Positions 1 through 7,535 of a DNA stretch of 64,000 nt are shown piece by piece; position 1 is the stretch's first letter, and each line of letters opens with the position of its first letter. Source of the stretch: an uncultured Oscillospiraceae bacterium (GTDB lineage: Bacteria > Bacillota > Clostridia > Oscillospirales > Ruminococcaceae); assembly GCA_934446455.1 (NCBI GenBank), contig CAKSEE010000002.1, forward strand, positions 65,635 through 129,634, given 5' to 3'. The position numbers and the translations under genes were made by a program. The notes under the pieces are model-generated. The model was not told where the DNA came from, ran no database searches, and saw only the letters and a program-made list of their open reading frames with translations.

Positions 1-557
1 TGAAAACGGACTTTACGCAGCCGGATTCCACGCAGAAATTCAGGGAGAGCGTGCGCAGCGCACCCCCGTCCAACATCGGCGACTACAATGCCGCCGCGGA
101 TCTGCTCAGCGGAATGTCGCCCGCAGAGCTTAAGCTTTTGCAGCATTACACCGCGTTCCGCGTAAAGGGGTTCGGCGTGAAGGTGCTGCTTAAGATACTG
201 GCGGGTTTTGGTGTGGTTATCGGCATTGCGATAGTAATGACGCTTTTAAGGGATATTTCCGGGATAATGACCATGGAGCAGTACAATGACGCAGCAAACG
301 CTCTTCTTGAGATATACTGCATTGCAGCGGGCATATACCTGCTTATCGGCATAGTTTACTGCGCGTTTGCGGGCGAAAGGTGGAAAACGGCGACCGTTGG
401 CGGAACGCTGCTGCACCCCATGCTTCAGCCAAAAAAGCATTATATAGCGCCCTCGCTTGTGATCGGCACCAAAAAGGAGCGCAAGGAAGCAAAGATACGG
501 CTTGAAATCGAGAAAATGGCTGCAAAGAAAGCGAACAACGGCAAAAAACCGCTCTGA
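1..557 (+). CDS. Membrane protein of unknown function (5' end at window edge)
   Basis: The frame is open to the first base of the window. The window begins TGAAAACGG, so an ATG whose A lies just outside would give MKTDFTQPDS; that start is inference. A GTG at 51 is the first visible start but has no ribosome binding site. The product has two hydrophobic segments (about VLLKILAGFGVVIGIAIVMTL and EIYCIAAGIYLLIGIVYCAF) separated by a short loop, and a basic, lysine-rich C-terminus expected to lie in the cytoplasm. No known family was recognised. The next gene starts 66 bp downstream and is also a membrane protein, so the two may be co-transcribed. Confidence 0.6.
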   Translation, partial: KTDFTQPDSTQKFRESVRSAPPSNIGDYNAAADLLSGMSPAELKLLQHYTAFRVKGFGVKVLLKILAGFGVVIGIAIVMTLLRDISGIMTMEQYNDAANALLEIYCIAAGIYLLIGIVYCAFAGERWKTATVGGTLLHPMLQPKKHYIAPSLVIGTKKERKEAKIRLEIEKMAAKKANNGKKPL

Positions 558-622
558 ATCGGCTCATCAGAAAGCCCGCACGGCGGCTCATGCCGGAAAT
601 GAAAAAAAGGAAGGTACATAAA

Positions 623-1801
623 ATGATCGACTTGGAAAAGCATAACGAATCTCAGGAGCAGCAGGAGGTACAGCAGGAAGAACATCAGGAAGCGCCGCAG
701 ATTGATTATTCTTCCATAAAACCGGACCTGCCGAGCGTTGGCTGGGTACTGCTCACAGTATTCCTGCTGGGGCCGCTCGGCATAATCCCCGCTATCGTGT
801 TTTTTAGTCAGCAAAGGCCAAAGAGAGCGCTCTGCTGCCTTGTTCCCGCACTTATATATCTGGTGTCAGGCATTATACTGAGCGTTGCGGCGATAGGTTA
901 CGCAAAGAACAACCCCGTTATTGAGAACGCCGCAGAAAGCAGCATTACATACGAGGTTACGTCTGCGCCGAGCGAGGACGATTCCGCTGCCCTGACAGGC
1001 GGATATAGCGCGGACGCGTCCGCAGGGCAGGAATATGCGACGTATGAGAGCGCTGAGCAGGACGATATTACCGACGACATTCTCGGCTGCGATATCCCGA
1101 TAGTTTCGGGCACGGATTATTATCAGATATATCAGGCGACGCACAGGTATTTCGACAATATAAGAAACTGCAAGATCAACTGTACATACGTTACCGAGAG
1201 CGATCTTTCCTCCACGAACCTTACAGAGGACGCAATCAGTCTGATAACACAGCAATATCTGCTTGCAGAACAGCTGCAGAAGTTTTATGCGCTTGCCGAC
1301 GACGACAGCGACCACCGTATTCTTTACAGGGAAATGCTGGGGCACCTTGATACTGTCCACGCTGTTATTAAAAGCATTGAAATAGCCCCCGACGACCCCG
1401 TTGTTTGCCCGCCGCTGCTGGATAACGCCGCTTATGTTACGCTTGATATTTACTACATGGATTATCTCCCCGTGTACGAGGCGGTAGTTCAGGCGTTAAA
1501 CAGCCTTGAAGGCGACGACGATGGAATGATGGAGCTTGTTTCTAACGCGTACGAGCGCTACAAGGACCAGATACCGTTGGAGGAACTGGAGGAGGACGAG
1601 AACCATGGTATTTTTAAAAGCGCGATGTACGCTTACCTTTACGACCAGTACCTGTACTGCGCCGAGCCGAAGGTGGAAACCGACGTCCTTGCTACGCTGT
1701 GGCACAGAAACGGCAGTTGGGAAATGGAGCTTGTGGGGCTGCCATTGGATACGGGCATGAATATCTGCACGGCGGGTCTGTTCATTGACCCTCAGCGTTA
1801 A
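623..1801 (+). CDS. Membrane-anchored protein of unknown function
   Basis: An ATG at 623 is preferred because AGGAAGG sits about 8 bases upstream; ATGs at 590 and 599 lack a site. The product is about 392 residues. A charged, Gln/Glu-rich cytoplasmic N-terminus is followed by two adjacent hydrophobic segments (GWVLLTVFLLGPLGIIPAIV and ALCCLVPALIYLVSGIILSV). An acidic region rich in Ser, Ala and Asp follows, then a C-terminal domain of about 230 residues with many Tyr, Asp and Leu, probably outside the cell. No catalytic motif or family was recognised. A clear terminator follows the stop codon. Confidence 0.7.
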   Translation: MIDLEKHNESQEQQEVQQEEHQEAPQIDYSSIKPDLPSVGWVLLTVFLLGPLGIIPAIVFFSQQRPKRALCCLVPALIYLVSGIILSVAAIGYAKNNPVIENAAESSITYEVTSAPSEDDSAALTGGYSADASAGQEYATYESAEQDDITDDILGCDIPIVSGTDYYQIYQATHRYFDNIRNCKINCTYVTESDLSSTNLTEDAISLITQQYLLAEQLQKFYALADDDSDHRILYREMLGHLDTVHAVIKSIEIAPDDPVVCPPLLDNAAYVTLDIYYMDYLPVYEAVVQALNSLEGDDDGMMELVSNAYERYKDQIPLEELEEDENHGIFKSAMYAYLYDQYLYCAEPKVETDVLATLWHRNGSWEMELVGLPLDTGMNICTAGLFIDPQR

Positions 1802-1854
1802 GCCGCCGCGCGTGAAGCAAGTCGGCAGTCTTAACGGCTGATATTATGCAGAAC

Positions 1855-1889
1855 AAAAGCGGGCTGCCTGCTGAAGCAGCCCGCTTTTT
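1855..1889 (+). terminator. Rho-independent terminator
   Basis: AAAAGCGGGCTGC pairs with GCAGCCCGCTTTTT across an 8-base loop. It ends the transcript of the membrane protein pair. Between it and the tRNA terminator lie only AT-rich sequence and a weaker hairpin (AAATCACG 2072-2079 with CGTGATTT 2101-2108). Confidence 0.85.
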
Positions 1890-2111
1890 GAATATGCTTA
1901 TTATAAAGGGGCTTCTCGCCGCCGGGAAGCCGTTGCACGGGCTGACTGTCATTGGGAATACACCCCGACAGTATTTTCTTATTACAGTATGGGCATTTTA
2001 TATAAATTACAACCTCGCTTTACACTTCGGAATTTGCTCTATCGTTTACTGAAGAAATTCCTTTTTAGCACAAATCACGGACGGTAACGCAGTAACCGCT
2101 CGTGATTTATT

Positions 2112-2154
2112 TACAAACAAAAAGATTGCACTTTCCGGCATAGAAAGTGCAATC
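2112..2154 (-). terminator. Terminator of tRNA-Pro transcript
   Basis: On the minus strand GATTGCACTTTC pairs with GAAAGTGCAATC around a 7-base loop and is followed by TTTTTGTTTG. It begins 15 bases past the tRNA 3' end. Confidence 0.85.
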
Positions 2155-2169
2155 TGTCTGCTATACAAC

Positions 2170-2246
2170 TGGTCTGAGTGACAGGATTTGAACCTGCGGC
2201 CTCTACCACCCCAAGGTAGCGCGCTACCAATCTGCGCCACACCCAG
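2170..2246 (-). tRNA. tRNA-Pro (anticodon GGG)
   Basis: The 77-base minus-strand sequence folds as a tRNA. The acceptor stem is CTGGGTG/CACTCAG with one G-U pair, and A then CCA are encoded. The D arm is GCGC/GCGC, the anticodon stem CTACC/GGTAG with loop TTGGGGT, and the T arm GCAGG-TTCAAAT-CCTGT. The loop places GGG at positions 34-36, which reads CCC and CCU proline codons. It is a single-gene transcript with its own promoter and terminator. Confidence 0.95.
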
Positions 2247-2262
2247 CTATCTGACGCATATT

Positions 2263-2291
2263 ATTATATCACACCAATTTCATTTTGTCAA
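2263..2291 (-). promoter_or_regulatory. Promoter of tRNA-Pro
   Basis: Minus strand TTGACA (2291-2286), a 17-base spacer, then TATAAT (2268-2263). The predicted start lies about 10 bases before the tRNA 5' end. Confidence 0.85.
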
Positions 2292-2466
2292 TAGCTTTTC
2301 CGAGATTTTTTTTTATTTTTTTCTGCTCTGCGAATATTCGCGCCGAAAGCGTTAAATTCGGCATTACAATGCCGTCCTGCGAGGGCTTGGACGGCGCGGG
2401 AGACCTGACGCAGGTGAGCGTCGCAGCTGTTTTTATTCTCAAACGGGAAAAAAGGCGCAGAAATCC

Positions 2467-2495
2467 TTGACAAAAGGCGAGAAAAATTGTATAAT
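2467..2495 (+). promoter_or_regulatory. Consensus promoter of TetR gene
   Basis: TTGACA, 17 bases, TATAAT, a perfect match to the housekeeping consensus. A small inverted repeat, ACATTT at 2516-2521 with AAATGT at 2531-2536, lies in the leader and could be an autoregulatory operator. That role is inference. Confidence 0.85.
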
Positions 2496-2555
2496 AACTC
2501 ATGCGAGCATTAAAATACATTTTGGCTCGAAATGTGATATAAAAGGGGCAGGCAG

Positions 2556-3188
2556 ATGAACACTACCACACGCCACGACAACGACAAGCGCGTTGTCCGC
2601 ACAAAAAAAGCCATCAAGGCTGCGCTGTTCAAGATAATGGAAACGAAGGATATCTCGGCGATAACCATAAGCGAGCTTACGGCTGAGGCCAACGTCAACC
2701 GCCGCACATTCTACACGCATTACCGCAACATCACCGATATTCTGAACGAAATCGAGTCGGACCTTGTTGCGGCGCTCAGGGAGCTTGCGGACAACTTTGA
2801 CACGTCAGACTACGAAAAGAGCACCTACGAGCTGTTTATGGGGCTTGACAGGCTGATTACGGTGGACTTTCAGTTCTACTTCCACCTTGTGCGCGTGGAT
2901 ATGCGCGGCATACTTGTTTCAAGGCTGAAGACCGTTATAAAGAAGGCGGCGGACGCCGTGCTGGAGCAGTTCGCGGACGGCGGGAGCGCCGATTCTGCCG
3001 TGCTGTCCGCATTCCTCGCGGGCGGATTCTTCAACGCGTACCTCGACTACATCTATAAGCCCAACCGCTCGCAGGAGCTGTCGGGGTGCAGCTCGCTGGA
3101 GCATTCCGCGCGGCTCGCCGCAAGCGCCGTGGCGTTCTGCATAAAGAACGCGCGCACCATTTGTCAGAACGCGGAAAACGCCCAATAA
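2556..3188 (+). CDS. TetR/AcrR-family transcriptional regulator
   Basis: A 210-residue protein with AAAGGGG upstream of the ATG. Residues about 12-60 form a TetR-type helix-turn-helix: a helix KAIKAALFKIM, then ISAITISELTAEANVNRRTFYTHYRNITDIL, which carries the usual T-x-x-x-I...FY-x-H/Y-F pattern. The remaining residues form a helical ligand-binding and dimerisation domain typical of the DhaS-like branch, and no ligand can be inferred. The gene is alone, with a consensus promoter. The neighbouring GH32 gene is convergent, so shared transcription is not possible, although regulation of that gene cannot be excluded. Confidence 0.85.
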   Translation: MNTTTRHDNDKRVVRTKKAIKAALFKIMETKDISAITISELTAEANVNRRTFYTHYRNITDILNEIESDLVAALRELADNFDTSDYEKSTYELFMGLDRLITVDFQFYFHLVRVDMRGILVSRLKTVIKKAADAVLEQFADGGSADSAVLSAFLAGGFFNAYLDYIYKPNRSQELSGCSSLEHSARLAASAVAFCIKNARTICQNAENAQ

Positions 3189-3262
3189 CGAGATTTGGTT
3201 TTTGGTAATTATGCGGGTGTTCGGCTTTGCGCATTATATGGATACTGACAAGCCTGTTATAG

Positions 3263-3302
3263 AGTGAAAACTTCACGGGGGAAGCGGCATAGCGCTTTCC
3301 CC
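3263..3302. terminator. Hairpins between convergent genes, possible weak terminator
   Basis: GTGAA/TTCAC is followed by GGGGGAAGCG pairing with CGCTTTCCCC (one wobble). There is no strong T run on either strand. The position between two convergent stop codons suggests a terminator, but the support is modest. Confidence 0.4.
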
Positions 3303-3351
3303 GCCGGTTTGTTGACGGTGGATTCTGTGCCCGGGCTCCGACGCGGCGCGT

Positions 3352-4611
3352 TTACTCCATAACAAATACCTCTGCGCTGCCGCGGACTGTGTTCGTAATG
3401 CCGCAGACCGCGTGAGTTACAACGTACTCCCCGCCGTTTACGAACACCTCGATGATGTTCTCGTCAACGTAGGCTTCAATGTCCGCGGCGGTCAGCGGGG
3501 GAGTTACCGCCGTGGGGCGCTGTCCGCCTTTCATAACGCGCGATCTGTCTGCGGTGAGCCTGCCGCCGCTCATGCTGAGGGCGTACCCGCCTATGTCGAG
3601 CGCATCGCCGTTGTGCAGCCGTGCGCGCACCATGAAAGCGCCCTGCGGCTCGTCTGATTTTACGCAGAACCGCTCGCGGACGTTCGGGTGCGGTCTGAAA
3701 AATATATGTCCGTGCTTGACTTCGCATATGCGGGGAATGCAGAACATACCGACAGCGCCGCTCTGCATGGGCGAGGGCATACGCAGCCATGCCACGACAA
3801 CGCGCCTGCCCTCGTTGTCGAGAGTGCTTTGCGGCGCGTACAGGTCAAGCCCGAGGTCGAGAAACTGATAGTTCGGGGATATTTCCATACAAACCGAGCG
3901 CTCGTCAAACTCCGCAAGCGTACAGAGCGCCTGACTGCCGCATGGCATATCCAGCGGGGAAAGCAGCAGCACGCCGCCGCCGTCCGTGCGGAAGTAGTCG
4001 GGGCATTCCCACATCCAGCCTCCGATGTCGGCTTCGGCGAAGCCGGCGTATTCCCACGAGCAAAGGTCGGCGCTTTTGTAGAACAGCAAGCGCCCTTTGT
4101 TGTTCACCGTGCTGCCGAGTACCATGTACCAGCCGTCCGCCCCGCGCCATACCTTGGGGTCGCGGGTGTTGCGCATATCGCCGCGCTTCGGGTCGGTTAT
4201 CGGCGGGATCGCCACGCTTTTGCCGCCGAAGTTGTCAAAGCTGTACCCGTCGGGCGAGGAGATGTGCAGCTGCGCGGCGGTGAACAGCCCGTCAAGGCAG
4301 GCGTTCACGTTTTCGGGGTCGGGCGCGTCGTATTTCACGCCCGTGTAGAACAGGTGCATAACGCCGTCCTTTTCAACGGCGCTGCCCGAAAAGCACCCGT
4401 CCGCATCGGCGGGCTTTGTGGGAAAGAGCGCTATCTCAAGGTGCCGCCAGCTTACAAGGTCGCGGCTTACGGCGTGTCCCCAGTGCATTCTCCCCCAGCG
4501 CGCGGCGTAGGGGAAGTGCTGATAGAACAGGTGGTACTCTCCCTTGTAGAATATAAAGCCGTTGGGGTCGTTTATCCAGCCCCTTGGCGCTTTAAGGTGA
4601 AGTGCGTCCAT
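3352..4611 (-). CDS. GH32 family beta-fructosidase (sucrose-6-phosphate hydrolase/levanase type)
   Basis: A 419-residue protein with the three GH32 acidic motifs. WINDPNG at residues 12-18 carries the nucleophile Asp15, RDP at 150-152 carries the transition-state stabiliser Asp151, and WECPDYF carries the acid/base Glu202. A beta-sandwich C-terminal domain of reduced size follows; the length is shorter than the usual 480-500. There is no signal peptide, so it acts in the cytoplasm on imported sucrose, its phosphate, or short fructans. The ATG has GGAGG about 11 bases upstream and a consensus promoter. No sugar transporter, PTS gene or LacI regulator is adjacent, so the substrate cannot be narrowed. 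Confidence 0.9.
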   Translation of the reverse strand: MDALHLKAPRGWINDPNGFIFYKGEYHLFYQHFPYAARWGRMHWGHAVSRDLVSWRHLEIALFPTKPADADGCFSGSAVEKDGVMHLFYTGVKYDAPDPENVNACLDGLFTAAQLHISSPDGYSFDNFGGKSVAIPPITDPKRGDMRNTRDPKVWRGADGWYMVLGSTVNNKGRLLFYKSADLCSWEYAGFAEADIGGWMWECPDYFRTDGGGVLLLSPLDMPCGSQALCTLAEFDERSVCMEISPNYQFLDLGLDLYAPQSTLDNEGRRVVVAWLRMPSPMQSGAVGMFCIPRICEVKHGHIFFRPHPNVRERFCVKSDEPQGAFMVRARLHNGDALDIGGYALSMSGGRLTADRSRVMKGGQRPTAVTPPLTAADIEAYVDENIIEVFVNGGEYVVTHAVCGITNTVRGSAEVFVME

Positions 4612-4641
4612 AGATATAATGCCCTCCTGCGTTTTTACACT

Positions 4642-4670
4642 ATTATAGAGCTTTTCATCGGATTTGTCAA
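4642..4670 (-). promoter_or_regulatory. Promoter of GH32 gene
   Basis: Minus strand TTGACA (4670-4665), a 17-base spacer, TATAAT (4647-4642). The predicted transcript starts about 25 bases before the ATG. Confidence 0.8.
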
Positions 4671-4716
4671 CACGAAATTCGGACAGCTGTCCCTCTTGAC
4701 AAGCGGTGCTTTTTTC

Positions 4717-4894
4717 AATTCGTAATTCGTAATTCGTAATGCGTAATTCGTAATTGTTGGTCTGTATAAATTAAGCGGTTTGCTCATTGCGGTTTGCAAT
4801 CTGTGTTAATTCCAATAAAGCGCCATGTCTGCATAAAAGCGTGGCGCGATTATATTTTCATAATTAAGCATTACGCATTACGAATTACGAATTT
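4717..4894. repeat. Inverted arrays of ATTCGTA heptamers bracketing about 106 bp
   Basis: Positions 4717-4755 read AATTCGTA repeated in tandem with one ATGCGTA variant. Positions 4862-4894 carry the reverse complement of the same array. The inner segment holds GCGCCA/TGGCGC (around 4820-4846) and no gene. The layout resembles a small non-coding repeat or a miniature inverted-repeat element. Mobility is inference. Confidence 0.6.
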
Positions 4895-4946
4895 TTATAA
4901 CTACGATTCTCTTTTTCAGAACTCCGCAAAAATCCTCCGCAGGGGG

Positions 4947-4999
4947 TTGACAAACGGGTTAGTTTGTGCTATCATAACAGTGTTATATAACAGTGTTAT
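4947..4999 (+). promoter_or_regulatory. Promoter with two adjacent 13-bp operators
   Basis: TTGACA (4947-4952), 17 bases, TATCAT (4970-4975). ATAACAGTGTTAT occurs twice without a gap at 4974-4986 and 4987-4999. Each copy is a perfect palindrome around a central G. The first overlaps the -10 end and the second covers the start of transcription, so a bound dimer pair would block RNA polymerase. The TetR protein encoded just downstream is the obvious candidate. Confidence 0.85.
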
Positions 5000-5013
5000 A
5001 CAGGGGGAACGAT

Positions 5014-5664
5014 ATGGCTGACGACAGGAATACATACGAGAGGATAATGTCCTCGGCAGCTGAGGAGTTCCTTGAAAAGGGCTTTCAGAAAGCCTCTCTC
5101 AGGAATATTGTAAAGCGCGCGGGCGTTACGACGGGTGCGTTTTACGGGTACTTTGACAGCAAGGAGGCGCTGTTCGGCGCGCTTGCAGCGCCCACGGACA
5201 GGTTTATGGCAGAGTACCGCGGCGTGCAGGAGAGCTTCGCGCAGCAGCCGCCCGAGGTGCAGCGCGACAATCTGGGTGTTACGTCAAGCACGTGGATGAC
5301 AGGCATGATAGACTACCTTTACGAGAACAAAACGGCGTTCAGGCTGGTGCTCATGCGCTCTGAGGGTACGCGCTACGCTTCATTTATGGAGGACGTCGTG
5401 CGCATCGAGGTGGAAGCCACGCACAGGTTTTACGATGTGCTGCGCTCACTCGGCACGGACGTTCCCTACATCGACCCCGATTTGGAGCACGTTATCGTAA
5501 GCGGAATGTTCGCCTCGTATTTCGAGCTTATAATCCATGACCTCCCGCAGGAAAAGAGCCGCGATTATGTAAGGCAGATGTACCTGTTTCAGGCGGCGGG
5601 CTGGTCGCGCCTTATGGGCGTTGCGGACGTTGCGGGAGCGGACCGCCTTTTTCCGGGCAGATAA
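5014..5664 (+). CDS. TetR/AcrR-family regulator of the adjacent ABC exporter
   Basis: The ATG at 5014 (MADDRN) is chosen because AGGGGG lies 9 bases upstream. An in-frame start at 4993 would overlap the operator. The product is 216 residues. The N-terminal TetR helix-turn-helix is visible (ERIMSSAAEEFLEKGFQKAS, then LRNIVKRAGVTTGAFYGYFDSKEALF), followed by an all-helical effector domain. Two adjacent 13-bp palindromes over its promoter suggest autorepression. The ABC exporter pair starts 92 bp downstream on the same strand, so read-through would place regulator and exporter under the same control. The inducer is unknown. Confidence 0.88.
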   Translation: MADDRNTYERIMSSAAEEFLEKGFQKASLRNIVKRAGVTTGAFYGYFDSKEALFGALAAPTDRFMAEYRGVQESFAQQPPEVQRDNLGVTSSTWMTGMIDYLYENKTAFRLVLMRSEGTRYASFMEDVVRIEVEATHRFYDVLRSLGTDVPYIDPDLEHVIVSGMFASYFELIIHDLPQEKSRDYVRQMYLFQAAGWSRLMGVADVAGADRLFPGR

Positions 5665-5675
5665 CAGGCATTTAC

Positions 5676-5739
5676 GGCAGCGCCGCAGTCACCGGAGGGC
5701 GCTGCCTTGTAATAAGCAAGTGAGTTAGCCAAAGCTAAC
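5676..5739 (+). promoter_or_regulatory. Hairpin and palindrome between TetR gene and ABC operon
   Basis: GGCAGCGCC (5676-5684) pairs with GGCGCTGCC (5698-5706) but no T run follows, so it may slow or protect RNA rather than terminate. GTTAGC-CAAA-GCTAAC at 5724-5739 is a perfect palindrome one base before AAAGGAGGAG. It could be a protein site or a hairpin controlling access to the ribosome binding site. Confidence 0.5.
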
Positions 5740-5756
5740 AAAAGGAGGAGAACGAC

Positions 5757-7535
5757 TTGAAGAAGAAATCGGACCTTTCGGTGCTGATGGGGTATGCGGG
5801 CGCGCATAAGGCGTTCACATACCTGTCGTGGGTGCTTGCGGGGATAAGCGCGCTTATTGCGCTTGTGCCGTTCCGGTACCTGTGGCGCATAATCAGGGAG
5901 GTGCTTGAGGTAAGCCCCGACTTTGCGCGCGCGGAGCATATCGGTGCGTGGGGCTGGGCTGCTATGGGCACGTCCGCTCTTGCGTTTATCGTGTATATTA
6001 TGGCGCTGCTTTGCTCGCACCTTGCGGCGTTCCGCGTGGCGACAAACCTGCGCATAGCTATGACCCGCCACATTGCGGGGCTGCCGCTCGGCTTTGCGGA
6101 GAGCTTCGGCACGGGGCGGCTGCGCAAGATAATAAACGAGTGCAGCGGCGCTGCGGAAACCTACCTTGCGCATATGCTGCCCGACACGGTAACGGCGTAC
6201 ATAACGCCGCTTGCGCTGATTGCGCTTATGCTGGTGTTCGACCGGCGGCTGGGGCTGCTGAGCCTTGTGCCTGCGGTGCTGGCGTTCGTTATCATGATGG
6301 CGTTTATGACGGGAAAGTCCCTGCAAAAGAGCATGACCGAGTATCAGAACGCGCTCAACGATATGTCCGGCGAGGCTGTTGAGTACGTGCGCGGCATTCC
6401 CGTTGTAAAGACGTTCGGGCAGACGGTGTACTCGTTCAGGCGCTTTAAGGGCGCTATAGACCGCTACGGCGAGTGGACGACGCGCTACACTAATCAGCTG
6501 AGGCTGCCCATGATGTTCCTTACAACGGCGGTAAACGCCATTTTCGCAATGCTTATTGCGGCGGGCATATGGTTCAGCGCCGACGGCGTTACGAACGAGC
6601 TTATTCTTAACCTCATATTCTACATAATCATAACGCCTCTTATCACCGTAACGCTCACAAAGATAATGTTCAACAGCGAGAACAAGATGATAGTAAGCGA
6701 CGCCATCGCGCGCATAGACAGCGTAATGTCCATGAAGCCGCTGCCGCACGGCGCATCGCCCGTAAAGCCCGCGGATTATTCCGTGGAGCTGCGCAACGTG
6801 TCCTACAGCTACGACGGCAGGAAAAAGGCGCTCGACGGCGTTTCGCTCAGAATAGGCTCGGGGCAGACCTGCGCGTTTGTGGGACCCTCGGGCGGCGGCA
6901 AGACCACGCTTGCGAACATAATCTCGCGCTTCTTCGACGCGGACGGCGGCGAGGTGCTTATCGGCGGCGTGAACGTGCGCGACTTCCCCAAGGAGCAGCT
7001 TATGAACACGGTTTCGTTCGTGTTCCGGAACAGCCGTCTTATAAAAGGCACTATCCTTGAAAACGTAAGGCTTGCCAAGCCCGACGCCACGGACGGCGAG
7101 GTAATGCGCGCGCTCGGGGCGGCGCAGTGCGGCGACATCATCGCAAAGCTCCCCGACGGGGTGAACACCGTGATAGGCACGGGCGGCATATACCTTTCGG
7201 GCGGCGAGCAGCAGCGCGTTTCGATAGCGCGCGTTATACTAAAGGATTCGCCCGTGGTGATACTTGACGAGGCGACGGCGTTTGCAGACCCCGACAACGA
7301 GGTAAGGGTGCAGCGCGCGTTCGGCGAGCTGCTTAAGGGGCGCACCGTTATAATGATAGCGCACAGGCTCTCAACGGTGATAAACGCGGACAGGATATTC
7401 GTGCTTGCCGACGGCAGAATCGCCGAATCGGGCAGCGGCGCGGAGCTTTCCGGGAGCGGCGGCATATTCGCAAAAATGTGGAGCGACTACAGAAAGTCTG
7501 TCGAGTGGAAGCTTGAAAAGGAGGCTGCGGAATGA
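5757..7535 (+). CDS. ABC exporter half-transporter, first subunit
   Basis: A 592-residue protein starting at TTG with AAAGGAGGAG 7 bases upstream. Residues 1-320 hold six predicted membrane helices of a type IV ABC exporter. The C-terminal nucleotide-binding domain shows Walker A GPSGGGKTT, a Q-loop region that reads FVFRNSRL (Arg in place of the usual Gln), signature YLSGGEQQR, Walker B VVILDEATA and switch AHRLSTV. After Walker B the D-loop reads FADPDNE instead of SLD. The gene overlaps the next by 4 bp (ATGA), typical of a heterodimer such as MdlAB or YbtPQ-like pairs. The substrate is unknown; drugs, lipids, peptides or siderophores are all possible. Confidence 0.92.
   Translation: MKKKSDLSVLMGYAGAHKAFTYLSWVLAGISALIALVPFRYLWRIIREVLEVSPDFARAEHIGAWGWAAMGTSALAFIVYIMALLCSHLAAFRVATNLRIAMTRHIAGLPLGFAESFGTGRLRKIINECSGAAETYLAHMLPDTVTAYITPLALIALMLVFDRRLGLLSLVPAVLAFVIMMAFMTGKSLQKSMTEYQNALNDMSGEAVEYVRGIPVVKTFGQTVYSFRRFKGAIDRYGEWTTRYTNQLRLPMMFLTTAVNAIFAMLIAAGIWFSADGVTNELILNLIFYIIITPLITVTLTKIMFNSENKMIVSDAIARIDSVMSMKPLPHGASPVKPADYSVELRNVSYSYDGRKKALDGVSLRIGSGQTCAFVGPSGGGKTTLANIISRFFDADGGEVLIGGVNVRDFPKEQLMNTVSFVFRNSRLIKGTILENVRLAKPDATDGEVMRALGAAQCGDIIAKLPDGVNTVIGTGGIYLSGGEQQRVSIARVILKDSPVVILDEATAFADPDNEVRVQRAFGELLKGRTVIMIAHRLSTVINADRIFVLADGRIAESGSGAELSGSGGIFAKMWSDYRKSVEWKLEKEAAE

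Noticed and set aside
3688..4725. 345-codon plus-strand open frame opposite the GH32 gene
   Set aside because: It is the antisense shadow of a gene with all three GH32 motifs. It has no ribosome binding site and an Arg/Val/Ala-rich composition typical of reverse GC-rich coding sequence.
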